Source: Larkinella sp051857545
Lineage (GTDB): Bacteria > Bacteroidota > Bacteroidia > Cytophagales > Spirosomataceae
Assembly: GCF_051857545.1 (NCBI RefSeq)
Contig: NZ_JBPZHB010000008.1
Location: 124,001 to 188,000, forward strand
DNA: 64,000 bases
Direction of reading: 5' to 3'
Position numbers and translations under genes: made by a program. Below, piece by piece: positions 33,698 to 41,233 of the stretch. Under the pieces are notes generated by a model that was not told the DNA's origin, did no database searches, and saw only the letters and a list, made by a program, of their open reading frames with translations. Every line of letters begins with the position of its first letter. Position 1 is the first letter of the stretch.

Positions 33698-36600
33698 ATG
33701 AAAAATCATTTATCAGCATCTTTTTTGGGCAATCGGGCCTCAGCCGCCGTTGCTTGGGTCGTGCTGGGTCTGCTCCTGAGCCCCGACCTGGCCGTGGCCC
33801 AGCGAAAAGCCAAAACCGCTTCCCCCTCCACCGCCGTTTCTACAATTTCGGAAAGCCTTTTCAACGGCTTGCGGTGGCGTAACATCGGGCCGTTCCGGGG
33901 TGGGCGCTCCCTGGCAGCCGCCGGTCACGTCGACCAACCCCTGACGTACTACTTTGGAACTACCGGCGGTGGCGTTTGGAAAACCGTCGATGGCGGGGCC
34001 AACTGGCTTTCAATTTCCGACAGCACATTCAAATCCAGTTCGGTTGGTGCGATTGTCGTAGCACCCTCTGATCCGAATATCATCTACGTCGGTATGGGCG
34101 AATCCGACATTCGCAGCAACATTTCGTACGGCGACGGTGTCTACAAATCGACCGATGCCGGCAAGACCTGGAAACACATGGGCCTGAAGATGGCCGACGC
34201 GATTGGCAACATCGAAGTCCATCCCCAAAACCCGGACATTGCTTACGTGGCAGCTCTGGGCAATCCGTTTGCGCCGAACAAGGAACGCGGTGTTTTCCGT
34301 ACCACCGACGGCGGCAAATCGTGGAAACACATTCTGGCCAAAAACGACAGCACGGGAGCTGCCGTGGTGGAACTTGACCCCAACAATCCGTCGATCGTTT
34401 ATGCGTCGATGTGGCAGGCCTACCGAAATAGCTACATGATGAGCAGCGGTGGACCGGGTTGCGGCCTGTACAAATCAACCGACGGGGGTGACACCTGGAT
34501 CAGCCTGCACGACAAACCGGGTATGCCCAAAGGCCTGCTCGGAAAAATCGGTATCACGGTTTCGCCGGTTAACTCCAACCGCCTGTATGCGATGGTCGAA
34601 AATGCCAAAGGCGGTTTGTACCGTTCCGACGATGCGGGCATGACCTGGCAACTGATCAACGAAGACAAAAACCTGTGGCAACGTCCGTGGTATTACATGA
34701 TGCTGGCAGCCGACCCGCAGAACGAAAACGGCCTGATCATCCTGAACGTGAATGCCTTAAAGTCGTATGATGGCGGTAAAACCTTCTCCCGGATTCCGGT
34801 TCACCACGGCGATACACACGACATCTGGTGGAATCCGAAGAACCCCCAAAACTTCATCATTGCCGACGACGGCGGGGCCGAAGTGACCTATAACGGCGGG
34901 GCAACGTTCTCCGACATCGACATTCCGACGGCGCAGTTTTACCACGTTTCGCTCGATAACGACTTTCCGTATAACCTCTACGGTGCGCAGCAAGACAACT
35001 CGGCGATCCGGATTGCCAGCCGCACGACGGATTTCTCAATCGGGGCTGGTGCCTGGTATCAGGTGGCCGGTGGCGAGTCGGGCTACATTACGTCCGACCC
35101 CAACAATCCCGAAGTGACATTTGGGGGAAGCTACGACGGTTTGATCACCCGCTACGACAAGGCGACCGATCAAAACCAGCGCATCAACGTCTACCCGGAT
35201 TACAGCATGGGAGCGCCTTCTGCCGACCGGAAATACCGGTTTCAGTGGACGTTCCCGATTGTCTTTTCTCCACACGACCCCAAAGCCCTGTATGTGACCT
35301 CGCAGCACGTTCACCGCAGCTACGATTACGGTCATACGTGGGAAGACCTTAGCCCGGATTTGACGCGCAATGACCCGAAAACGCAGGGCGATACGGGCGG
35401 GCCGATCACGAAAGACAATACCGGTGCCGAGACGTTCCCGACGGTTTTCACCTTTGCCGAATCGCCCATCGAGAAAAACGTGTTCTGGGCGGGTTCCGAC
35501 GACGGTTTGATGCACATCAGCCGCGACGGTGCCAAAAGCTGGCAGAAAATTACCCCGCCCACTTCGCAACTGCCGGAATGGGCCATCATGAGCATGATTC
35601 ACCCGTCTGAGCACACGACCGGAAAAGCGTATCTGGCGGCCAAACGCTACATGTCGGGCGACCGCAAACCGTATCTGTTCAAAACAACGGATTACGGAAA
35701 AACCTGGACATTGATCACGGCAGGCATTCCGGCGGACGAATATTGCCATGTGGTTCGGGAAGATCCCAACAAAGCTGGTCTGTTGTATGCCGGTACCGAA
35801 CGTGGTGTGTATGTATCGTTCAACGATGGAACTTCCTGGCAGAAGCTGAATCTGAACCTGCCCATCACGCCCATCCGCGACCTCCAGATTCACAAACGGG
35901 AGAAAGACCTGGTGGTGGCCACGCACGGCCGGTCGTTCTGGATCATGGACGACATTACGCCCCTGCACGAGATCGCCGATCAGCAAGCCAAGGGAACGTT
36001 GGCTGGCAAATCGGTGCATTTATTCAAACCGCGTCCGGCTTACCGGATGGACGGCGGCACCGAAAACCTGCGCAGCGGCCCCTCGCTGGACGAAGGCGAA
36101 AACGCGCCCAACGGTGTTCTGGTGCGGTATTACCTGAAAAACAAACCAGCCAAAGAACTGAAATTGCTCTTCATGACCACGGCAGGCGACACGATCATTA
36201 CGTATTCCAATACCAAAGACAAAAAGGGAACACCGCTAAAAATCGCGAAGGAATTTTACGACGATGCGACAGCCAAAAGACCGGGAACGGCTCCGGCGCT
36301 TTCGGGCATGAACGCTTTTGTCTGGGACATGCGGTATCCGGATGTAACCCCGGTTGATGGCATCAACGTGATGTGGACCGGCCGCGGAACGGGTGCCAAA
36401 GTGGTTCCGGGGCAATACAAAGTCCGGCTTTTGCTGGGAGATTCGCTGGTGGCCGAACAACCGTTCGAAATCCTGAAAGATCCCCGCCTGAAACTGACGG
36501 ATGCGGATTACAAAGCGCAGTTTGATCTGTTGTCGAAGATCAACAACAAGTTGTCGGAAACGCACAAGGGCGTCAACCAGATTCGGCAGATCCGGAATCA

Positions 36601-36958
36601 GGTGAACGGGTATATGAAGGACGTGAAAGACCCGGCAGTGGCGGCAAAATTCAAGAAAGTGACGCAGCCGATGCTCGAAACGCTGGACAAACTAGAGTCG
36701 GAGCTGATGCAACCCAAATCAAAAGCGCAACAGGATGCGCTGGCCTATCCCATCCGCCTGAATGACAAACTGGCGGGGGTTAGTTCGGTCGTTTCGTCGG
36801 CCGATACCAAGCCGACCAAAGCGTCCTACACGGTTTACGAAGCCCTGGAAAAACAGGTCGACGGTTCGCTGACAAAACTGAAAGATATTATCAATCAGCA
36901 GGTTCCGGAGTTCAACCGACTGGTAACCGAGCAACGCATCCCGGCCATTACGCCCTAA
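33698..36958 (+). CDS. VPS10/sortilin-type BNR-repeat beta-propeller protein, secreted (copy 2)
   Basis: 1086 aa from the ATG that opens the signal region MKNHLSASFLGNRASAAVAW with a cleavage-like DLAVAQ. It is a paralogue of the 1023-aa BNR protein at 24913-27984: GLRWRNIGPFRGGRSL, GGGVWKTVDGGANW, GVYKSTDAGKTWKHMGLK, GVFRTTDGGKSWKH, GLYKSTDGGDTW and GVYVSFNDGTSWQ correspond blade for blade. The C-terminal part has an insert with a kinked GSPLD-like linker (ENLRSGPSLDEGENAPNG), an Ig-like domain and a helical end. Function is as uncertain as for the first copy: a surface or periplasmic propeller, perhaps a glycosidase or binding protein. It stands alone, divergent from the SusC operon. Confidence 0.85.
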   Translation: MKNHLSASFLGNRASAAVAWVVLGLLLSPDLAVAQRKAKTASPSTAVSTISESLFNGLRWRNIGPFRGGRSLAAAGHVDQPLTYYFGTTGGGVWKTVDGGANWLSISDSTFKSSSVGAIVVAPSDPNIIYVGMGESDIRSNISYGDGVYKSTDAGKTWKHMGLKMADAIGNIEVHPQNPDIAYVAALGNPFAPNKERGVFRTTDGGKSWKHILAKNDSTGAAVVELDPNNPSIVYASMWQAYRNSYMMSSGGPGCGLYKSTDGGDTWISLHDKPGMPKGLLGKIGITVSPVNSNRLYAMVENAKGGLYRSDDAGMTWQLINEDKNLWQRPWYYMMLAADPQNENGLIILNVNALKSYDGGKTFSRIPVHHGDTHDIWWNPKNPQNFIIADDGGAEVTYNGGATFSDIDIPTAQFYHVSLDNDFPYNLYGAQQDNSAIRIASRTTDFSIGAGAWYQVAGGESGYITSDPNNPEVTFGGSYDGLITRYDKATDQNQRINVYPDYSMGAPSADRKYRFQWTFPIVFSPHDPKALYVTSQHVHRSYDYGHTWEDLSPDLTRNDPKTQGDTGGPITKDNTGAETFPTVFTFAESPIEKNVFWAGSDDGLMHISRDGAKSWQKITPPTSQLPEWAIMSMIHPSEHTTGKAYLAAKRYMSGDRKPYLFKTTDYGKTWTLITAGIPADEYCHVVREDPNKAGLLYAGTERGVYVSFNDGTSWQKLNLNLPITPIRDLQIHKREKDLVVATHGRSFWIMDDITPLHEIADQQAKGTLAGKSVHLFKPRPAYRMDGGTENLRSGPSLDEGENAPNGVLVRYYLKNKPAKELKLLFMTTAGDTIITYSNTKDKKGTPLKIAKEFYDDATAKRPGTAPALSGMNAFVWDMRYPDVTPVDGINVMWTGRGTGAKVVPGQYKVRLLLGDSLVAEQPFEILKDPRLKLTDADYKAQFDLLSKINNKLSETHKGVNQIRQIRNQVNGYMKDVKDPAVAAKFKKVTQPMLETLDKLESELMQPKSKAQQDALAYPIRLNDKLAGVSSVVSSADTKPTKASYTVYEALEKQVDGSLTKLKDIINQQVPEFNRLVTEQRIPAITP

Positions 36959-36964
36959 CGGTTT

Positions 36965-37038
36965 GTGAGAGGTGAGAAGAAAGACGTGAGAGCAAAGACC
37001 AGTTCTTCTCTCTTTCACGACTTTCTTCTTTTTCTCTA
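36965..37038. repeat. Degenerate inverted repeat of GAGAAGAAAG words
   Basis: The left arm (36965-36997) and right arm (about 37003-37038) are roughly three-quarters complementary, with matching blocks AGAAGAAAGnCGTGA. The arms are purine-rich on one side and pyrimidine-rich on the other. It starts 6 bp after the stop of the BNR gene and could act as its terminator. Confidence 0.6.
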
Positions 37039-37090
37039 CTTGTTTTCAAGGCGGTTTCTTCAGAAAACAAGCCCATTTCCCCTCTCTTGT

Positions 37091-37271
37091 GGTCGCATAG
37101 CGACCAAATATGTGTAGACCAGGTCTCACCGAAACCTATTTTGAGAGGTCGCATAGCGACCAGATGTTTATAGCACACATTTCACCGCAGCATCCTTTTT
37201 GTCAGATCGCAACGCGACCAAAAAAATCAAAATCAACCTGCTTTCTACAAACATTCGGTCGCTAAGCGACC
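37091..37271. repeat. Four 15-bp palindromes (GGTCGCnnAGCGACC type) at 52-58-nt spacing
   Basis: GGTCGCATAGCGACC occurs at 37091-37105 and 37147-37161, GATCGCAACGCGACC at 37205-37219 and GGTCGCTAAGCGACC at 37257-37271. Start-to-start distances are 56, 58 and 52 nt. The intervening segments 1 and 2 are themselves similar (shared TCACCG at the same offset), so this is a degenerate tandem repeat of about 57 nt centred on a palindrome. Confidence 0.9.
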
Positions 37272-37668
37272 CGTATAGCATCTGGAATGTCCCGATTCTA
37301 ACCGAAATCTGTTCGCCGGAAATTATTTATTTTATTGGATTTCTTCTTCAGGCATTTCCTGGCGAAAACCGCCTGAACGAATTGAAAAACCCATTACCGG
37401 GTTCCCTCTGTCCCGTTTTCAATAAAACCGTTCGCTTCCACCAGGAACGCATTACCGAATGGTTTTCCTATCCTGTTTCCCGCTCGATTAACACCTCTTT
37501 GCCGGCATTTTACCCCGCTATGCTGGTTCCTGCCAGATACGTCTAGAAAAAATTTCTGCCAGTAGAGTCGACGGAAAGCAGATTCCGATTAAATTCCTAC
37601 CAATACGAATTTATACAGTAATATTTATTGAGTTTTATCCAATGCATAAGTTAAAATCGTTTATTATT

Positions 37669-37676
37669 TAGATTTG
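37669..37676 (+). promoter_or_regulatory. Candidate -7 element for tdh-kbl
   Basis: TAGATTTG matches TAnnTTTG 92 bp before the tdh start, within AT-rich DNA. The -33 position carries TTA rather than TTG, so confidence is moderate to low. Confidence 0.4.
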
Positions 37677-37767
37677 TAAAGGAAATTATCAAAAGCACAT
37701 TTGCCTCTTTTTACGCACGAACGACTTCATCAACAACCCTTTTTCAGCTTTCTGAGACCACACGTAC

Positions 37768-38730
37768 ATGAAGCGAGACACTATTTTACTGATCGGAGCC
37801 AACGGACAAATCGGTACGGCTCTGCTCCCCTGCCTACAGGATCGTTTCGGAGTCGACTCCGTGGTGGCGTCGGATTTACGAATGCCGACCCTGCCGCAGG
37901 GGCCGTTTGAAATCCTGGATGCCACGCAACCGGACGAGCTGGCCCGAATTGTCCGGAAATATAACGTTACCCAGATTTACCACCTGGCCGCCGTTCTCTC
38001 GGCCAAAGGCGAATCCGACCCGATCAATGCCTGGAATCTGAACATGCAAACCCTGCTGAACGTCTTTGAAGTAGGCCGGACCTATAAACTCGATAAAGTG
38101 TTCGTTCCCAGTTCCATTGCGGCTTTCGGCGATCATTCTCCCAAATACGAAACACCGCAAACCGCCTACATGGACCCGTCGACGGTGTACGGAATCAGCA
38201 AAGTGGCCGCCGAAAACTGGTCGATGTATTACCACAAACGATACGGGTTGGACATTCGCTCGCTGCGCTACCCCGGCGTCATCAGCTACCAGTCCATGCC
38301 CGGCGGAGGAACCACGGATTATGCCGTCGACATTTACCACAAAGCCGTTCAACACCTGCCGTTTGAGTGTTTTCTGTCGGAAAACACCCGCTTGCCCATG
38401 ATCTACATGGACGATGCCATTCGGGCGACGATGGAACTGATGGAAGCGCCCGAAGATCGGGTTCAGGTGCGGACCTCGTATAACCTGACCGGCATGAGTT
38501 TTACGCCCGCCGAACTGACAGCGTCCATTCAAACGTATTTTCCGGATTTTTTGACCCGTTATAAACCGGATTTCCGGCAGGAAATTGCCGATTCGTGGCC
38601 CAAAACCATCGATGATTCGGCGGCCCGGCACGACTGGGGTTGGCAACCGCACTACGATCTGCCCGCCATGACCCGCGAAATGATTACCCAACTTACCCTA
38701 ATTTACGATCCACAATCCCAACTGAAATAA
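37768..38730 (+). CDS. L-threonine 3-dehydrogenase, SDR (epimerase-like) type
   Basis: 320 aa NAD-dependent extended SDR. The Rossmann motif is GANGQIG (10-16), the catalytic YxxxK is Y141/K145 in STVYGISK, with S111-type serine in VFVPSSIAAFG. Segments SLRYPGVISYQSMPGGGTTDYAVDIYH and SWPKTIDDSAARHDWGW are characteristic of the SDR threonine dehydrogenases found in Bacteroidota and animals, distinct from the zinc MDR enzyme of E. coli. It oxidises threonine to 2-amino-3-ketobutyrate. The next gene, kbl, starts one base after its stop codon and takes the product to glycine and acetyl-CoA, which makes the assignment secure. Confidence 0.95.
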   Translation: MKRDTILLIGANGQIGTALLPCLQDRFGVDSVVASDLRMPTLPQGPFEILDATQPDELARIVRKYNVTQIYHLAAVLSAKGESDPINAWNLNMQTLLNVFEVGRTYKLDKVFVPSSIAAFGDHSPKYETPQTAYMDPSTVYGISKVAAENWSMYYHKRYGLDIRSLRYPGVISYQSMPGGGTTDYAVDIYHKAVQHLPFECFLSENTRLPMIYMDDAIRATMELMEAPEDRVQVRTSYNLTGMSFTPAELTASIQTYFPDFLTRYKPDFRQEIADSWPKTIDDSAARHDWGWQPHYDLPAMTREMITQLTLIYDPQSQLK

Positions 38731-38731
38731 C

Positions 38732-39931
38732 ATGACTCCTTACGAAACTACCCGCGCATCCTTTCAGCAGGAACTGGACAGCATCAAAGAAGCCGGTCTC
38801 TACAAATCCGAGCGGATCATTGTCTCCCCGCAGTCGGCCATTATTGCCGTGAAAGACGGACAGAAAGTACTGAACTTCTGTGCCAATAATTACCTGGGAC
38901 TTTCCTCCCACCCCGATGTCATCGAAGCGGCTCACCAGGCGCTTGAGAGCCACGGTTTCGGCATGTCATCGGTGCGGTTTATCTGTGGTACGCAGGACAT
39001 TCACAAGGAACTGGAGCAAAAAACCGCCGAGTTCGTCGGAGCGGAAGACTGCATTTTATACGCGGCTGCCTTCGACGCCAACGGGGGCGTGTTCGAACCC
39101 TTGCTGAACGAAGAAGATGCCATCATTTCGGACGAACTCAATCACGCGTCGATCATCGACGGCATCCGGCTGTGCAAGGCCAAACGGTTCCGGTATAAAC
39201 ACAATGACATAGCCGATCTGGAGGCTCAGCTACAGGCCGCTTCCTCGTCACGCCGTAAATTGATTGTTACCGACGGCGCCTTTTCGATGGACGGAACCAT
39301 CGCCCAACTGGATAAAATCTGTGATTTGGCTGACCAATACGGTGCCATGACGATGATCGACGAATGCCACGCCAGCGGTTTTCTGGGCCGAACGGGGCGC
39401 GGCACCGCCGAATACCGCAACGTTCTGGGGCGAATCGACATCATCACCGGCACCTACGGAAAAGCACTCGGCGGGGCTTCCGGCGGTTTTACGGCGGCCC
39501 GGAAAGAAATCGTTGAACTGCTCCGCCAACGGTCGCGGCCGTACCTGTTTTCCAACACGCTGGCACCATCGATTGTCGGCGCATCGCTGAAAGTGCTGGA
39601 GTTGCTGAATGCGTCGACGCACCTGCGGGACAAACTGGAAACCAACACCCGGTATTTCCGGGAAGCGATGACGGCCGCCGGTTTCGACATCATCCCCGGC
39701 GAACACCCGATTGTGCCGATCATGCTCTACGACGCACCGCTGGCGCAGGAATTTGCCGCCCGGTTGCTGAAAGAAGGCATCTACGTCATCGGTTTCTTCT
39801 ACCCGGTTGTTCCCAAGGGCAAAGCCCGGATTCGGGTGCAGATTTCGGCGGGTCATGAGCCGGAGCACCTGGAAAAAGCGGTGGCTGCCTTCACCAAAAT
39901 TGGTCAGGAACTGGGCGTGATTCCCGCCTGA
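38732..39931 (+). CDS. kbl: 2-amino-3-ketobutyrate CoA ligase (glycine C-acetyltransferase)
   Basis: 399 aa PLP enzyme of the alpha-oxoamine synthase family. The Schiff-base lysine is K244 in GTYGKALGG, the same number as in the E. coli enzyme. Other family motifs are NFCANNYLGLSSHP, GMSSVRFICGTQDIHKELE, LNHASIIDGIRL, MTMIDECHASGFLG and PHILFSN-like YLFSNTLAPS. It cleaves 2-amino-3-ketobutyrate with CoA to glycine and acetyl-CoA. Directly downstream of the threonine dehydrogenase gene, so the two form a threonine-degradation operon. Length is typical for kbl. Confidence 0.97.
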   Translation: MTPYETTRASFQQELDSIKEAGLYKSERIIVSPQSAIIAVKDGQKVLNFCANNYLGLSSHPDVIEAAHQALESHGFGMSSVRFICGTQDIHKELEQKTAEFVGAEDCILYAAAFDANGGVFEPLLNEEDAIISDELNHASIIDGIRLCKAKRFRYKHNDIADLEAQLQAASSSRRKLIVTDGAFSMDGTIAQLDKICDLADQYGAMTMIDECHASGFLGRTGRGTAEYRNVLGRIDIITGTYGKALGGASGGFTAARKEIVELLRQRSRPYLFSNTLAPSIVGASLKVLELLNASTHLRDKLETNTRYFREAMTAAGFDIIPGEHPIVPIMLYDAPLAQEFAARLLKEGIYVIGFFYPVVPKGKARIRVQISAGHEPEHLEKAVAAFTKIGQELGVIPA

Positions 39932-39941
39932 TCGAATTCAT

Positions 39942-39990
39942 TCCCCTACCATACAGCCTGGGGCCGGTCGGAACACACCGGGTAGGGGGA
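39942..39990 (+). terminator. Possible weak terminator after kbl
   Basis: CCCCTACC and GGTAGGGG can pair across a 30-nt loop just after kbl, followed by ATTTGTGTT rather than a clean T-run. Plausible but weak. Confidence 0.4.
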
Positions 39991-40049
39991 TTTGTGTTCA
40001 TGTCATTGCGTTGCGTTTCGGCCGAAAGAATACAACCCACTGTAAATCA

Positions 40050-41036
40050 ATGACAAAAGAAAGCAAAACCGTAATCCAGGCCATTGCGCTGGGATTGGTC
40101 AGTAACCTGTTCCTCTCCGTTGGGCTGATTGTCAACAGTCTGATGGCTTTTTCCGGTTCACACTGGGCCTGGACGGCATCGCTCCGGTATTGGCTGCTGC
40201 TTCCTTTTCTGTTGATCATCGTTGCCGGGAACCGTCAGTTAAAACCGCTGCTGGTCGTCCTGAAACAGATGCCCGGCACGTTTCTGATCTGGGGCAACGT
40301 CGGCTTCGGAATTTTCTACGCCTTCCTGACGTTTGCCTCGCTTTTCGCACCCGGCTGGCTCGTAGCCGCCGGTTTTGAAATCACCATTCTGGCGGGCCTG
40401 CTGCTGGCGCCATTCATTTATTCAGATCACCGGGCCATCATTCCCCGGAAGGCCCTGCTGCTTTCGGCCCTGCTCGTGGTCAGCATTGCGGTGATGCAGC
40501 TTGAGAAAATGCAATCGTTCCACCTGGGCGATTCAACGCTGATCAGCCTGGGGTTAACGCTGGTGGCCGCCTTCTTGTGGCCGCTCGGCAACCGCAAACT
40601 GATGCTTGATCTGGAACACCGAAATATTCACCTGAGTGCCTGGCAACGCGTTCTGGGTATGTGTCTGGGGAGCCTGCCGGTTTTGATTCTCCTGGCAGTT
40701 TACGGTTTTTATGAATCCGGTCCTCCGGCCAAAGTGCAGGTGTTTTCGTCCTTGATGGCGGCTCTTTTTTCAGGGGTTCTGGGAAGCGTTTTATTCTTCA
40801 AAGCCATTCAACTGGTTCGGAAAAACCCCACGGCCCTGGCCACGGTCGAAGCGACGCAGGTTACCACCATCTTCTTTACACTGCTCGGTGAGATCATTTT
40901 CAAAGGCGTCGGCTGGCCCGGTTTTTACGGCAATCTCGGTTTTCTCATCATGCTGTTCGGACTGAGTTACTACGTCTTTCTGTCGGTCCAAAGTAACAAA
41001 TCCAAAAAAATCCTGCAACCGGATCACGTTCACTAA
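40050..41036 (+). CDS. EamA/EmrE-type multidrug or metabolite transporter
   Basis: 328 aa polytopic inner-membrane protein with about ten hydrophobic helices, arranged as two five-helix halves of the drug/metabolite transporter superfamily. Examples are AIALGLVSNLFLSVGLIVNSL, LLPFLLIIVAG, GILGSVLFFKAIQ-like GVLGSVLFFKAIQLVRKNPTALATVEATQVTTIFFTLLGE and FYGNLGFLIMLFGLSYYVFLSV. It matches the PF13536-like multidrug resistance efflux family in length and layout. Substrate unknown. The start is the ATG after a TTG-initiated extension that has no hydrophobic start. It is a single gene with its own terminator; nothing ties it to threonine catabolism except proximity. Confidence 0.82.
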   Translation: MTKESKTVIQAIALGLVSNLFLSVGLIVNSLMAFSGSHWAWTASLRYWLLLPFLLIIVAGNRQLKPLLVVLKQMPGTFLIWGNVGFGIFYAFLTFASLFAPGWLVAAGFEITILAGLLLAPFIYSDHRAIIPRKALLLSALLVVSIAVMQLEKMQSFHLGDSTLISLGLTLVAAFLWPLGNRKLMLDLEHRNIHLSAWQRVLGMCLGSLPVLILLAVYGFYESGPPAKVQVFSSLMAALFSGVLGSVLFFKAIQLVRKNPTALATVEATQVTTIFFTLLGEIIFKGVGWPGFYGNLGFLIMLFGLSYYVFLSVQSNKSKKILQPDHVH

Positions 41037-41055
41037 CGTTTCCGAACGGTTTTTG

Positions 41056-41086
41056 CCTACCCCGCCCACCGACAGCGCGGGGTAGG
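41056..41086 (+). terminator. Terminator of the transporter gene
   Basis: Perfect 10-bp stem CCTACCCCGC / GCGGGGTAGG with an 11-nt loop, followed by GTCGTTTCTTTT. Confidence 0.82.
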
Positions 41087-41233
41087 GTCGTTTCTTTTGT
41101 TGTCAGCTATTGCCAAATGTCACCGATTATTCGTTCGGACTCCCCTGTTGTTAACTCATATTCCTACCCGGCGCTTTTCCTGCCTAGTTTTACGCCATCG
41201 TTACGTTCTCCACACCATTTACTTTTGAACACC

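Larger units (their letters stand above)
36959..37767. other. 809-bp gene-free stretch with repeats and the tdh promoter
   Basis: After the BNR gene come a degenerate inverted repeat (36965-37038), an array of four 15-bp palindromes (37091-37271), then AT-rich sequence with a candidate -7 element of tdh (37669-37676). The 115-codon open frame at 37199-37546 starts inside the palindrome array and shows no protein-like features. Confidence 0.6.

Noticed and set aside
37091..37271. CRISPR array
   Set aside because: The repeats are 15-bp palindromes with imperfect copies, the spacers are partly similar to each other, and no cas genes are present.
37199..37546. 115-codon frame in the gene-free stretch before tdh
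   Set aside because: It starts inside a palindrome array and shows no coding character.
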